Source of the DNA: CAYOEJ01 sp964403015
Lineage (GTDB): Bacteria; Actinomycetota; Actinomycetes; Actinomycetales; Actinomycetaceae
Assembly: GCA_964403015.1 (NCBI GenBank)
Contig: CAYOEJ010000004.1
Span: 1 to 64,000 of the forward strand
DNA length: 64,000 nt
Direction: 5' to 3'
Below the pieces are notes generated by a model. It did no database searches and had not been told where the DNA came from. It saw nothing but the letters and a program-made list of their open reading frames with translations. How positions within the stretch are numbered: the first letter of the stretch is position 1; every line of letters begins with the position of its first letter. A program made the translations under genes and the position numbers. Below are positions 34,260 through 43,619 of this stretch, one piece after another.

Positions 34260-35926
34260 CGAGCGAGAGCCTCACCCAAGACGTCAAGTCCTACCGATCC
34301 CATACTGAGTGCCTTCGTGTGCCAGGCCTTGAGGTCAAAGTCGACACCTGCGCGCTCCTGTGCGTCGCTGCGAAGCTGCTGCCACATGCGGTGGCCAACC
34401 TTGTACGACGGCGCTTGGCCTGCCCATCCAAGGTACCTGTTGAGCTCGAAGAGGAGGAAGGAGCGGTCCATGGCCACGTTGTCCTTGAGAAACTCCCACG
34501 CCACATCGCGATTCCATATGGGGCTGATCTCGCGGTACTTCTCCGGGCTGGGCTTTTCAAGGTGCACACCGATATCGAGAACCACGCGCGCCGCACGGAG
34601 CCGCTCGGCGTCGAGAATCCCCATGTAGTCACCGGGCTCATCCATGAAGCCAAGCTCGCGCATGAGCCCTTCGGCATAGAGTGCCCAACCTTCACCGTGG
34701 CCGGACACCCAGCAGTGCTGACGTCGCCACGAGTTGAGCTGGTCCTTCAGATACGTGGCATAACCGATCTGGAGGTGATGTCCCGGCACACCTTCGTGGT
34801 AGACGGTGGTCTTCTCTTGCCACGTTGTGAAGGTAGTCGAGCCTTCTGGGACGGACCACCACATCCGGCCACCTCGGCTAAAGTCCTCCGTTGGACCCGT
34901 GTAATAGATCGCGCCCGTGCCAGAAGGTGCAATCATGCACTCGAGCTTTTCTAGCTCGGCAGGGATCTCAAAGTGGGTGCCTTGCAGCGCTCGTACGGCG
35001 GCGTCGGAGGTGGATTGCATCCACTCCTTAAGCGCTTCCTTGCCATGGATTTGACGCGCAGGATCATTATTTAGACGATCCATAGCCTCACGAACCAAGA
35101 CCCCGGGGCCATAGAGCTCCGCCGAGACCTTCTCTTGTTCGCTGATGATGCGTTCGAGTTCGTGGATTCCCCAGCTGTAGGTTTCATCCAGATCGGGGCT
35201 GGCACCAATGAACTGCCGCAGTGCGCGCCCGTAACGTTCGCGCCCGAACGCATCGCGCGCCACCGCATACTGTGCAATCTCGGTGCGCAAGAACTCGGAT
35301 AGCTCTCCATAAGCCGAGCGGGCGTCGTCGGCTGCAGATCTAAGCTGCTGCTCAAGCCCGGGATGGCTACCAGCACCGCGATCAACGAGGGCAGTTAGCG
35401 GCGAATCTGACCCAGCATTGGCGCTCGCCTGCTCGGCGGCGAGATCCACTTGGCGCACGGCGGTCGGCGGTCCAGACTGGGCGCGCCACAGGAGGGTCTC
35501 TTTCCATCCCTCGAGGGCTGACCGCACATTCGACAAGCGCTCGGCAATGAGTTCCCAATCCGCGGAGGTCTCCTGATTCATCAGGTCGAAGATTTCCTGC
35601 GTTCCCTGCAGCGGGGTGGAGATGACATTGAGCTCGCCGATCTCGCCCGCCTCGGCAAGTTCGATCTTCAGCCCAAGCCGCTCACGCAAAGCGTTGGCGG
35701 TGACAGCATCGACGTCGTCGACCACCCGCAACTCTCCGAGCTTCGCTAGTGTCGAGCGATCTAGATCAACCTTGGTCTGGATTCCGGCCAGCGAATAGTC
35801 GTCGAAAGCCCCTTCATCCGCCCCCGATGCACCCGTGTGAGTGACGAGTTCGGGGGAAAGATCGAGCAGGGCCTGTACGTAAGAATTTGCAAGTTCATCG
35901 ATCGGTGTTTGCGCACGCTTGTTCAT
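34256..35926 (-). CDS. DUF885 family metallopeptidase-like protein
   Basis: A 556-residue soluble protein of the DUF885 family. A zincin-type motif HEGVPGHH is present in TTVYHEGVPGHHLQIGY (about residue 385), and the downstream EGWALYAEGLMRELGF supplies the third ligand region, as in this family. It is presumably a cytoplasmic carboxypeptidase-type enzyme, but the substrate is not established. First gene of the operon with maf and NUDIX; ATG start, divergent from the cyclase. Confidence 0.88.
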   Translation of the reverse strand: MNKRAQTPIDELANSYVQALLDLSPELVTHTGASGADEGAFDDYSLAGIQTKVDLDRSTLAKLGELRVVDDVDAVTANALRERLGLKIELAEAGEIGELNVISTPLQGTQEIFDLMNQETSADWELIAERLSNVRSALEGWKETLLWRAQSGPPTAVRQVDLAAEQASANAGSDSPLTALVDRGAGSHPGLEQQLRSAADDARSAYGELSEFLRTEIAQYAVARDAFGRERYGRALRQFIGASPDLDETYSWGIHELERIISEQEKVSAELYGPGVLVREAMDRLNNDPARQIHGKEALKEWMQSTSDAAVRALQGTHFEIPAELEKLECMIAPSGTGAIYYTGPTEDFSRGGRMWWSVPEGSTTFTTWQEKTTVYHEGVPGHHLQIGYATYLKDQLNSWRRQHCWVSGHGEGWALYAEGLMRELGFMDEPGDYMGILDAERLRAARVVLDIGVHLEKPSPEKYREISPIWNRDVAWEFLKDNVAMDRSFLLFELNRYLGWAGQAPSYKVGHRMWQQLRSDAQERAGVDFDLKAWHTKALSMGSVGLDVLGEALAR

Positions 35927-36100
35927 GAGTCCAGACTATCGCTAACGCATTGCTGAAAGTTTGGTTAGATGATTCGGGGAATTAGCCAGAATGCGTGCGC
36001 TACATCACGTAATGGCGTAACCTGAACCGGGCAGCTGTTTCACACGAAAGCAGCTCCCGCCAGTGACAATGAGCAAGATAGAGAGCGTCGAAGACCAGCC

Positions 36101-37147
36101 GTGACCCAAGCAATGCCTGACGAGAATGCCGATAAGCAGCTGAGCACGGTTGAAAAACACGTGCGTCGGCTTCTTGGTGGCCCCTCCAAGTATGCGCTTC
36201 ATGAAGCGGCGGAGCTTGCAGGTATGGATGCTGACTCGGTTCGCCGATTCTGGCGCGCGATGGGATTCCCCTACATTCAGGACCCGGATCGCGTGCTCTT
36301 CACGGAATACGATGTGGACGTGATGCGGGCGCACCAAGATTTGGTAGAGCGCGGTAAGACTGATGAGGACACCCAGAACTCGCTGATCCGAGCGCAATCG
36401 CATCTCACGGATCGCATGGTGTTGTGGCAGCACGAGGCGCTCGTGGAAGAGGTGCAAACTAGGTACGAGCTAGACGACATGTCGGCACGCTACTGGGTGC
36501 TCGACCACATTGATGAGTACGAAGAATTCCTCGTCTACCAGATGAAATACGCGTGGCGTCGCCACCTTGCTGCCTTCCTTCGCCGGGCAGAAACCGAACT
36601 TGAGGGGATGCAGCACGACTCGGCGGAGCGCCTGCCACTTCTTCGTGCTCTCGGATTCGTCGATCTCGTGTCTTTTACTCACCGATCCGGCGAGCTCTCT
36701 CCGCACCAGCTGGTCGACTTCATCCAGACTTTCGAGTTCACCTGTCGTGACGTCATCTCCTCGAACGGCGCACGCGTGGTCAAGATGGTGGGCGACGCCG
36801 TGCTCTACGTTGCTGATGACCTCGCTACCGGCGCGAAGGTCGTGTCTGAAATTGTTGATACCTTGCACCTGACCCCGGGGATGCCTGACGTTCGGGCATC
36901 GATGGTGTGGGGAGGCGTGGTTTCTCGCTTCGGCGATGTGTTCGGGCCCAACGTCAACCTCGCAAGCCGGTTGTGTTCGGTCGCGCCGGTGGGAAGCATC
37001 CTCGTCGATCAAAAGACTGCTGAAGCTCTTATTCGTTTGGACGACCACAAGTATCGGATCGAGCAATTCGGCTCGCCGGACCTCCAGGGAATCGGCAGCA
37101 TCAATGCAGCTCAACTTCACGTCATGAACGACGACGAGAGTGCCTGA
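36101..37147 (+). CDS. Class III adenylate/guanylate cyclase with N-terminal helical regulatory domain
   Basis: A 348-residue cytoplasmic protein. Residues 180-340 form a class III catalytic domain: metal Asp188 in FVDLVSFT, metal Asp232 in KMVGDAVLYV, and the transition-state pair Asn286/Arg290 in GPNVNLASRL. The N-terminal ~170 residues are helical and lack membrane segments, resembling the autoinhibitory, pH-sensing part of the mycobacterial Rv1264 cyclase. Product (cAMP or cGMP) cannot be told. GTG start, with an alternative ATG four codons later. Confidence 0.87.
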   Translation: MTQAMPDENADKQLSTVEKHVRRLLGGPSKYALHEAAELAGMDADSVRRFWRAMGFPYIQDPDRVLFTEYDVDVMRAHQDLVERGKTDEDTQNSLIRAQSHLTDRMVLWQHEALVEEVQTRYELDDMSARYWVLDHIDEYEEFLVYQMKYAWRRHLAAFLRRAETELEGMQHDSAERLPLLRALGFVDLVSFTHRSGELSPHQLVDFIQTFEFTCRDVISSNGARVVKMVGDAVLYVADDLATGAKVVSEIVDTLHLTPGMPDVRASMVWGGVVSRFGDVFGPNVNLASRLCSVAPVGSILVDQKTAEALIRLDDHKYRIEQFGSPDLQGIGSINAAQLHVMNDDESA

Positions 37148-37183
37148 CGGCACCTCAACGTTTCCAAGCCGTAGGCTTTATAC

Positions 37184-37213
37184 TTGAATATATCTTTACT
37201 AAAGTGTCATACG
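37184..37213 (+). promoter_or_regulatory. Possible promoter of the two-component pair
   Basis: TTGAAT (37184-37189) and CATACG (37208-37213), spacing 18. The surrounding AT-rich stretch is atypical for this genome. The -10 match is poor. Confidence 0.35.
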
Positions 37214-37295
37214 TGGGTATCACCCGACGATGATTGTTCCAGTGAAGCCTTTCCCGCAGTCAGGGATCGGAAGCAAAAGATTAAGGACGTGACCC

Positions 37296-37973
37296 GTGAC
37301 GAAAGTACTGCTGGTAGAGGATGATTCGGCGATTGCCGGGCCACTCCTGCGCGCATTCTCGCGAGAAGGATACGATGTTCAGGCTGTAGAAACCGGACAG
37401 GCCGCGCTCGATGCCATGGAGTCCCCGATTGACTTGGTGGTCCTGGACCTCGGTCTTCCAGACATGGATGGTCTCGATGTCGCTCGTAAGGCTCGTTCCG
37501 ATGGCAAGACCTTTCCGATTTTGATTTTGACTGCGCGCTCGGAAGAAGTCGACATGGTTGTGGGCCTCGACGCCGGCGCCGACGACTACGTGACCAAACC
37601 ATTCCGCCTCGCTGAGCTTCTGGCTCGCGTTCGCGCGCTTCTTCGCCGCGCTGCTGCTGGCGACGACATGGTGGATTCGGTCAAGGCGCAGGACGTCACG
37701 GTTGACGTGGATGCGCACCGCGCCTATGTAGGCAATCGCGAGCTGCACCTGACCGGCAAGGAGTTTGATCTCCTCAACGTGCTCGTGCGCCAAGCTGGTT
37801 CCGTGGTAGAGCGTGAAGTCCTCATGCAGGAAGTGTGGGGCACTCGATCCGAGGCGTCCACGAAGAAGCTTGACATGCATATTTCTTGGCTTCGCCGCAA
37901 GCTCGGCGACGACGTGAACGATCCGCACTACATCTCTACGGTTCGCGGAATGGGCTTCCGTTTCGAGAACTAG
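37296..37973 (+). CDS. OmpR-family response regulator
   Basis: DNA-binding response regulator of 225 residues. Receiver domain: acidic pocket Asp9/Asp10, phosphoacceptor Asp51 in VVLDLGLPD, the Thr of LTARS and the Lys of DYVTKPF. C-terminal winged helix (about 130-225) with LTGKEFDLLNVLVRQ and the ending STVRGMGFRFEN. GTG start. It is followed by a kinase gene 57 bp away, with a hairpin between them. Signal unknown. Confidence 0.95.
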   Translation: MTKVLLVEDDSAIAGPLLRAFSREGYDVQAVETGQAALDAMESPIDLVVLDLGLPDMDGLDVARKARSDGKTFPILILTARSEEVDMVVGLDAGADDYVTKPFRLAELLARVRALLRRAAAGDDMVDSVKAQDVTVDVDAHRAYVGNRELHLTGKEFDLLNVLVRQAGSVVEREVLMQEVWGTRSEASTKKLDMHISWLRRKLGDDVNDPHYISTVRGMGFRFEN

Positions 37974-37986
37974 GTCGAACATGACT

Positions 37987-38011
37987 TGAGGGCCGCCCTG
38001 GGCGGCCCTCA
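37987..38011 (+). terminator. Intra-operon hairpin between regulator and kinase genes
   Basis: TGAGGGCCGCC (37987-37997) pairs perfectly with GGCGGCCCTCA (38001-38011), loop CTG. It is followed by GTATTATCAGGAGG, so no strong T run. May attenuate kinase expression relative to the regulator. Confidence 0.6.
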
Positions 38012-38029
38012 GTATTATCAGGAGGCTAG

Positions 38030-39346
38030 ATGCGCCGCCGAGCTATTGCGATGACGACGACGGCGGTTGCCGTAGCAGTTCTTTTCCTCGGGTTACCGGG
38101 TCTTATTTTTGGTGGGGTCTTTGTTTGGCAAGAGGCCCATAACCAGTTAGCCACGCGCGCCGGTGCTGTGGGCTCGATGGTCGAGCGTTTCGTAGCGCAA
38201 GACGTGGTGATTGGCGACGGCATGCTCGAAACCCTCGCCTCGAATCGCAGGGGGAAAGATTTCTACATCGAGGTGGACTATCCGGACGGAGAGCTCATTT
38301 CGTCTCCTATAGTCCCCGAGGGTGAGGTCATTTCCGAAAGCGTCGTGACTGCCTCCGGTGTCATGGTGACCGTCTCTTCTGCACGATCGGATGCGCTCCT
38401 TCGGGTGGGACTCATCGTTGTTGGTGCTCTCGCCTTGGTTGTAGGTGCGTTTCTCATTGGGGTACTCGTGGCGATGCGACAATCGCGAAAATTGTCTGCA
38501 CCGCTCATTTACTTGGCAGCTACTGCCGAGCAGATCGGTGCGGGTCAAGTTCGCCCACAGATTCGTGAGTCGGGTATCGAGGAGATCGATCTCGTTTACC
38601 AAGAGCTCCAAAGGACAGCCGACCGCATGGCTGGCAGATTGGCCGCGGAGCGACAGTTTGCGGCAGATGCGGCTCACCAGCTTCGCACGCCGCTGGCGGC
38701 GCTGTCCATGCGAATCGAAGAAATCGAATACTTGACCGAGGACGAGCAAATTCTCGAGGAAGTCAATCAATCACTCGAACAGATTGATCGCCTAGGCGGT
38801 GTGGTTGATGAACTCATGAAGACCTCGCAGTCGCAAAGCGGTGGCACAACCGAGGCCATTTCAGTCCAGGATATTTTTGACCAACAAAACAAGGAGTGGG
38901 CGCGCAGCTTCAAGAAAGCTGGCAGATCACTCAGCTTCGAATCCACAGTTCACGGATCCGTGCTGGCGACTCCCGGCTCAATTGCGCAGATTCTCGCCAC
39001 GCTTATCGAAAACTCATTGAAATACGGTGATGGCACCACGACGGTGAGCGCAGCATCCGCAGGAAAAATGGTGTTGATCAAGGTGGTGGACGAAGGTAGG
39101 GGAGTTCCCGACGGTCTGGGTGACGATATCTTCCTCAAGGGCGTATCTGCGAGCGGGTCCACGGGAATCGGGCTCGCTGTAGCGAAAGAGCTTGCGGCCA
39201 CCGACGGCGGTCGGCTGGAGCTCACCCAGAAGCAGCCGGCTGAGTTTACCCTGACGGTTTCTGCCGTGCCTCAGTCGCTCGATCCAGACCGCGTGCTGCC
39301 ACCGGGCGCGCTTCACTCGGCCGGTTCACGCCGGGGGCGCCGCTAA
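38030..39346 (+). CDS. Sensor histidine kinase
   Basis: Membrane kinase of 438 residues, partner of the preceding regulator. Membrane helices at about 11-33 and 125-148 bracket an extracytoplasmic sensor of ~90 residues; then HAMP, the HisKA helix with phosphorylated His216 in AADAAHQLRTPLAAL, and the ATPase domain with ENSLKY (N box), DEGRGVP (G1) and STGIGLAVAKEL (G2). AGGAGG lies just before the ATG. Converges on gtrA-like gene. Confidence 0.94.
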   Translation: MRRRAIAMTTTAVAVAVLFLGLPGLIFGGVFVWQEAHNQLATRAGAVGSMVERFVAQDVVIGDGMLETLASNRRGKDFYIEVDYPDGELISSPIVPEGEVISESVVTASGVMVTVSSARSDALLRVGLIVVGALALVVGAFLIGVLVAMRQSRKLSAPLIYLAATAEQIGAGQVRPQIRESGIEEIDLVYQELQRTADRMAGRLAAERQFAADAAHQLRTPLAALSMRIEEIEYLTEDEQILEEVNQSLEQIDRLGGVVDELMKTSQSQSGGTTEAISVQDIFDQQNKEWARSFKKAGRSLSFESTVHGSVLATPGSIAQILATLIENSLKYGDGTTTVSAASAGKMVLIKVVDEGRGVPDGLGDDIFLKGVSASGSTGIGLAVAKELAATDGGRLELTQKQPAEFTLTVSAVPQSLDPDRVLPPGALHSAGSRRGRR

Positions 39347-39368
39347 TCCTTACCTCCAACGGGTGAAC

Positions 39369-39860
39369 CTACTTTACTGCAGCGACGTCGTCGTCGTTCT
39401 TCGTAAAGACGATGTACCGGTAGCAGACGTAACGGAAGGCGGTGCCTAGAATCAGGCCTACAACGTTGGCGGAGATGTTGTCCGCCAACTGGCTGGTCAT
39501 TCCGAGCACGTAGCGCGAAACGCCCAGACACATGAGGGCGATGAGCAATCCACCAATGTTGATGGCGATGAAGAGCACGAGCTCACGCGATCGAGTCTTG
39601 TCGGACTTATTCCTGAAGGTCCACAGGCGATTAACGACCCACGAGAACACGACCGACACAGACACCGAGATCGTCTTTGCCACCATCGACGCATCGGCAG
39701 GCAGGTTGACGATGTCGCTATAGGCCAACAGGTTGAACAGACCGACGTCGACGACGTAGGCGCCGAGGCCCACCGTGCAGAACTGAAGAAATTCAACCAG
39801 CCATTGGCGAAATGTCTGGCCGCGCATGACGCGCGCGATGAGTCGGTCGAAAGCTGTCAA
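39369..39860 (-). CDS. GtrA family membrane protein
   Basis: A 163-residue protein with four hydrophobic helices and the GtrA marks FCTVGLGAYVVDVGLFNLL, NRLWTFRNK and FRYVCYRYIVF. GtrA proteins are linked to moving or flipping lipid-linked sugars in surface-polysaccharide synthesis. It uses a TTG start with AGGTAG before it. It sits downstream of two LCP genes on the same strand, supporting a cell-wall glycopolymer role. Confidence 0.87.
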   Translation of the reverse strand: MTAFDRLIARVMRGQTFRQWLVEFLQFCTVGLGAYVVDVGLFNLLAYSDIVNLPADASMVAKTISVSVSVVFSWVVNRLWTFRNKSDKTRSRELVLFIAINIGGLLIALMCLGVSRYVLGMTSQLADNISANVVGLILGTAFRYVCYRYIVFTKNDDDVAAVK

Positions 39861-39884
39861 CGCTACCTGTACCTAAGTTCGAAT

Positions 39885-41219
39885 CTAGAAACTGGCGAAA
39901 GAATCCGAGGTGAGCGTACCATCTCGGAGATCGGCCCAGAACTGGTCGATCGTATTGGGATCGAGGAGCACGGTCGATTGGCCAGCTACGCGGTAGTCCA
40001 TGCTCGCAATGGGAGGGGAGCCCTTGAGGCCATCTGTGCCCATGACGTCACGCAGGGTTAGTCCGGCCATTCCAACGGTCCACAGCGAATCTTGCTCGTC
40101 AACGGTGATGACGTCAGCCACCGATTCCACGAGATCTTTCTGGGCGCCGGGGGAGAAAAGAACATCTCTCGAGATGGCCTTGCCGATCACCTTGCTCACA
40201 ACCTGTCGCTGGCGTTCGGTGCGGCCGATATCGCCGAGCGGATCAGAGTAACGCATGCGGGAGAACGCCAGTGCGGTCTCACCATCCACGGTGTGGCAGC
40301 CCGCTTCCCAATTGAGCTTGGAATATGAATCGTTCACATCGTAGTCGAGGCAGAGTTCAACTCCGCCTACGGCGTCTGTCAGCTCCTGAACACCTTCCAT
40401 ACCAACCTGGATGTAGTGATCGATCGTCAGTCCCGTCAGATCTTCGACCGTGCGCACGAGGAGCTGCTGGTCGCCAATGTTGAGAGCTCCGTTGAGCTTT
40501 CCCTCCCCGTGCCCGTCAGGGTAGACCACATAGGTGTCACGCGGGAGCGAAATGAGCGCTGTAGAGCCTGATTCGGGCTTGTGAAGGAGCATCATTGTAT
40601 CCGCGCGCATTCCCTCCGTGGTTGAGGTTGGAAACGCAGTGCGTTCGTCCGAGCCCACAATGAGGTAGGTGGTGCCAGGGGTGTCTGCCGCTCCGGACAG
40701 CGCATCAACCCTGTCGAGACGGCCATTGCCCATGAAGTACAGATAACCGCCCCAGCCGAGAACAGTGGCGAGGAGGAGAACAGGGATCAGAACCAGCGGG
40801 ATCCAACGACGACGACGGCGCTTCGGCTTGCGGGACGCTTCTTGTTCTCTTGGTGGTCTCGGGTCGACGCCTCGACGCTCTACATTCTCAGGGCGACTGC
40901 GATCTGTCCGCTGCCTTAAAGACTCCCGTGAATTCTGTTGTTCTTGGGGTGCCGAAGCGCTAGTGGGCCGCTGCCGATCACGCGGCGCATACGATGGCGG
41001 CATCGAATCAGTTCCCGAGTGTGTGGGAGAAGGTCCCATCGACGAGCGACGCACTGGAGAATTGGGCCGTCTGCGTGATGGTTGGCCCTGAGTGCTTGGA
41101 TCGGAGCCGCTTCCCGTTGGGGTGCTCGCGGATCCAAGATCTTGCCCGTGACGGGGCGCGTTCGGCCCCGAAGGGCGGGAACGCCGGTGGCGAGGCTCAA
41201 AAGAGGGAGGTTGTTCCAT
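39885..41219 (-). CDS. LytR-CpsA-Psr (LCP) family protein
   Basis: Membrane-anchored enzyme of the LCP family, which attaches glycopolymers to peptidoglycan. The 444-residue protein has a long basic, Pro/Arg/Ser-rich cytoplasmic tail (~135), one membrane helix (WIPLVLIPVLLLATVLGWG), and the LCP domain with RADTMMLLHKPE, SLPRDTYVVYPDGH, GKLNGALNIG and AFSRMRYSDPLGDIGRTERQ (catalytic and lipid-binding Arg/Asp residues). Followed by gtrA, 24 bp away. Confidence 0.93.
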   Translation of the reverse strand: MEQPPSFEPRHRRSRPSGPNAPRHGQDLGSASTPTGSGSDPSTQGQPSRRRPNSPVRRSSMGPSPTHSGTDSMPPSYAPRDRQRPTSASAPQEQQNSRESLRQRTDRSRPENVERRGVDPRPPREQEASRKPKRRRRRWIPLVLIPVLLLATVLGWGGYLYFMGNGRLDRVDALSGAADTPGTTYLIVGSDERTAFPTSTTEGMRADTMMLLHKPESGSTALISLPRDTYVVYPDGHGEGKLNGALNIGDQQLLVRTVEDLTGLTIDHYIQVGMEGVQELTDAVGGVELCLDYDVNDSYSKLNWEAGCHTVDGETALAFSRMRYSDPLGDIGRTERQRQVVSKVIGKAISRDVLFSPGAQKDLVESVADVITVDEQDSLWTVGMAGLTLRDVMGTDGLKGSPPIASMDYRVAGQSTVLLDPNTIDQFWADLRDGTLTSDSFASF

Positions 41220-41278
41220 AATCCATATTCGCGTCGGAGTCAGTGAGTGAAAGTTTAGACCGAGTGTGGAGGCGAGTG

Positions 41279-42427
41279 TTAGAGGCCCACGGCAGTGCCG
41301 GTTCTCTTAGCGACCTCGTCGAGTTCTTCCGGCGTTGCATCAATGATGATCGAGGGCGAGTGGTCCGCGTTGAGTGCCTCTTCGGGAATGGGCTGATCTT
41401 TAATGAGGGCATCCCAAACCTGCTGTGCTTCCGCAGCGGGAACCACCCGCGCACCTGCAGGCGCCCAGGGCATTGTTACCGAGTTGATATCGTTAGAGCC
41501 GAGGCTGCGAAGTGAGTACATGAGTCCTGCAAGCCACGGGATATCTCCCATGCCGCGCGACATCTCAACGTGCGCCGTGACATCCTGAAGTAATCCGTAG
41601 AACTCGGGAAGATTAGTGAAGACGTTGAGAGAAAAGACCTTCTCTGCAATGGCCGTTACCACTTGGTGCTGACGTGAAATTCGGCCGATGTCGGAGCCAT
41701 CACCAAGGCTCTTACGGGCGCGGGCTACCGCGAGCGCCTGATCGCCGTCGAGCGTGTGGCACCCGGCGTCGATCTCCAAGTGTGCCTGTGGATCATTGAT
41801 GGGCTCAGCAAAGCACATCTCGATCCCGCCCAGAGTGTCGACTACCTCGCGGAACGAATTGAAATCGAGCACAACAAAGCCGTCGATGTAGACGCCGGTC
41901 AGATCCTCTACCGTGCGGACCGTGCAGGCTGCAGCGGAAGCAATGTTGCCGCCCTTGCTGCCGTTGTTGAACGCCGAGTTGAACATGGCGTTCTCCTCGG
42001 CTGGTGTACGCGTGCCATCGGGAAGTATGCACTCGGGAATGTTGACGAGCGTGTCGCGGGGGATGGAGACTACATCCACGCGATCCCTGTCCGCTGAGAT
42101 ATGAACGAGCATGGTGGTGTCAGATCGCATGCCCCCGTCGGTTTCGCGGTCGGCGCCCATGACGAGGATGTTGAGTGGCTCGCCAGCTTTCTCATCGAGT
42201 GGGATCTGGTTCTCAGTGGGGCGATCGTCGCTGTCAACGAGATCTTCGATATCGTGCTGGGAAATGTTTCCTTGGAGGCTGGAATACATGGAGACCGCCG
42301 CTCCGGTGACGATAAGGACAAGGGAAAGCAGCACGAGACCAACGGCTCGCATAATCTTGCGGCCATCTCTCCCGTTGTGGACGTGTGCCGGCGCTCTGTC
42401 CGGTACCACGAATTCCTGTCGCGTCAC
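41279..42427 (-). CDS. LytR-CpsA-Psr (LCP) family protein
   Basis: Second LCP protein, 382 residues, with a short cytoplasmic tail, a membrane helix at about 27-48 and the LCP domain: MRSDTTMLVHISADRD, SIPRDTLVNIPECI, NAMFNSAFNNG and AVARARKSLGDGSDIGRISRQ. It lies 59 bp upstream of the first LCP gene in the same direction; the pair may divide labour between different glycopolymers. The catalytic Arg/Asp set is intact. Confidence 0.93.
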   Translation of the reverse strand: MTRQEFVVPDRAPAHVHNGRDGRKIMRAVGLVLLSLVLIVTGAAVSMYSSLQGNISQHDIEDLVDSDDRPTENQIPLDEKAGEPLNILVMGADRETDGGMRSDTTMLVHISADRDRVDVVSIPRDTLVNIPECILPDGTRTPAEENAMFNSAFNNGSKGGNIASAAACTVRTVEDLTGVYIDGFVVLDFNSFREVVDTLGGIEMCFAEPINDPQAHLEIDAGCHTLDGDQALAVARARKSLGDGSDIGRISRQHQVVTAIAEKVFSLNVFTNLPEFYGLLQDVTAHVEMSRGMGDIPWLAGLMYSLRSLGSNDINSVTMPWAPAGARVVPAAEAQQVWDALIKDQPIPEEALNADHSPSIIIDATPEELDEVAKRTGTAVGL

Positions 42428-42593
42428 ATCTTCGATAATACTTCGCCTCGCATTCGATCTGACCTCGATGCTACTGAGAGTTGTGCCATGGTGCTAGATA
42501 GATCCAGCACGTTTCGCCATGAAAAGCAGATCCCGAATGTCCACAATGCGGGAGCGCTATATCAACATGTGGATTACGAGAGAGAATGTCGGC

Positions 42594-43595
42594 ATGTCTG
42601 CACAGAAAAATACCTCGCGTCCCGCCCGTACCGCAGAAGATAGATCCGCGCTGCGCGCCGTCACGATCTTCCCCATTCTTATCATCGGTGCCGCTCTTTG
42701 GGCATTCTTTTTCCCATCCACGGCAGCGCACGTCGCGCCACACGTTCCAATCTTGCTCGGCATCATCATGTTCGGCATGGGGCTCACACTCACCCTTCCA
42801 GACTTCAAGCTTGTGCTGTCCCGTCCACTACCAATTCTGCTTGGCGTGATCGCCCAGTACGCGATCATGCCGCTTCTAGCGCTCATTTTGGTCAACGTGC
42901 TGAGCCTTCCGGATCCGATCGCGATCGGTGTTATTCTCGTGGGCTGTGCTCCAGGTGGAACGTCGTCGAACGTCATCTCCTACCTGTCAAAGGCGGATGT
43001 CGCACTGTCTGTCACTATGACCTCCGTGTCCACGCTTCTTGGTCCCATCATGACTCCACTACTCATTCAGTGGCTGGCAGGAACGCGCATGGAACTCAAC
43101 GGTGGGGCAATGGCGATCGATATCGTGAAGATGGTTCTGGTTCCGGTGCTTGCCGGACTCGGACTCCGCCTCATTATTCCCAAGGTTGTCAATGCGGTCT
43201 TGCCGATCCTGCCCTGGGTCTCGACTCTTGGTATTTCCGGCGTTGTGGCCGGCGTCGTCTCAGGATCTGTTGATGCCATCAAGTCAGCTGGCCTGATGAT
43301 CCTTCTGGTAGTCATCCTGCACAACTGCCTCGGCTACGCACTGGGTTACGTGGTGACCAAGCTCTTCCGCTTCTCCAACCGCGCCGCGCGCACGGTCTCG
43401 GTAGAGGTGGGCATGCAGAACTCTGGATTGGCGGCAACGCTTGCCAAGACTCACTTTGCGGCAACGCCCGAGACCGCACTTCCCGGCGCGATCTTCTCAA
43501 TCTGGCATAACCTCGCCGGCGCGCTGCTCTCGGTGTTCTACCGTCGCAGCGCAGAGAAGGAGACTTCGCGGGTACCGGCCGTTCAGCCCAACTAG
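42594..43595 (+). CDS. Bile acid:sodium symporter (BASS) family transporter
   Basis: Inner-membrane transporter of ~333 residues with about nine to ten helices. The BASS marks GIIMFGMGLTLTLPDF near the N terminus, CAPGGTSSNVISYLSKADVA and SVEVGMQNSGLAATLAKTHF are clear. Natural substrate is unlikely to be bile acid; family members move organic anions with Na+. The start at 42594 is the most family-like; in-frame starts up to 25 codons upstream exist. Divergent from the LCP gene and convergent with TIGR03089. Confidence 0.9.
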   Translation: MSAQKNTSRPARTAEDRSALRAVTIFPILIIGAALWAFFFPSTAAHVAPHVPILLGIIMFGMGLTLTLPDFKLVLSRPLPILLGVIAQYAIMPLLALILVNVLSLPDPIAIGVILVGCAPGGTSSNVISYLSKADVALSVTMTSVSTLLGPIMTPLLIQWLAGTRMELNGGAMAIDIVKMVLVPVLAGLGLRLIIPKVVNAVLPILPWVSTLGISGVVAGVVSGSVDAIKSAGLMILLVVILHNCLGYALGYVVTKLFRFSNRAARTVSVEVGMQNSGLAATLAKTHFAATPETALPGAIFSIWHNLAGALLSVFYRRSAEKETSRVPAVQPN

Positions 43596-43619
43596 CAGAG
43601 CGCTGATGGCAGGTGAATC

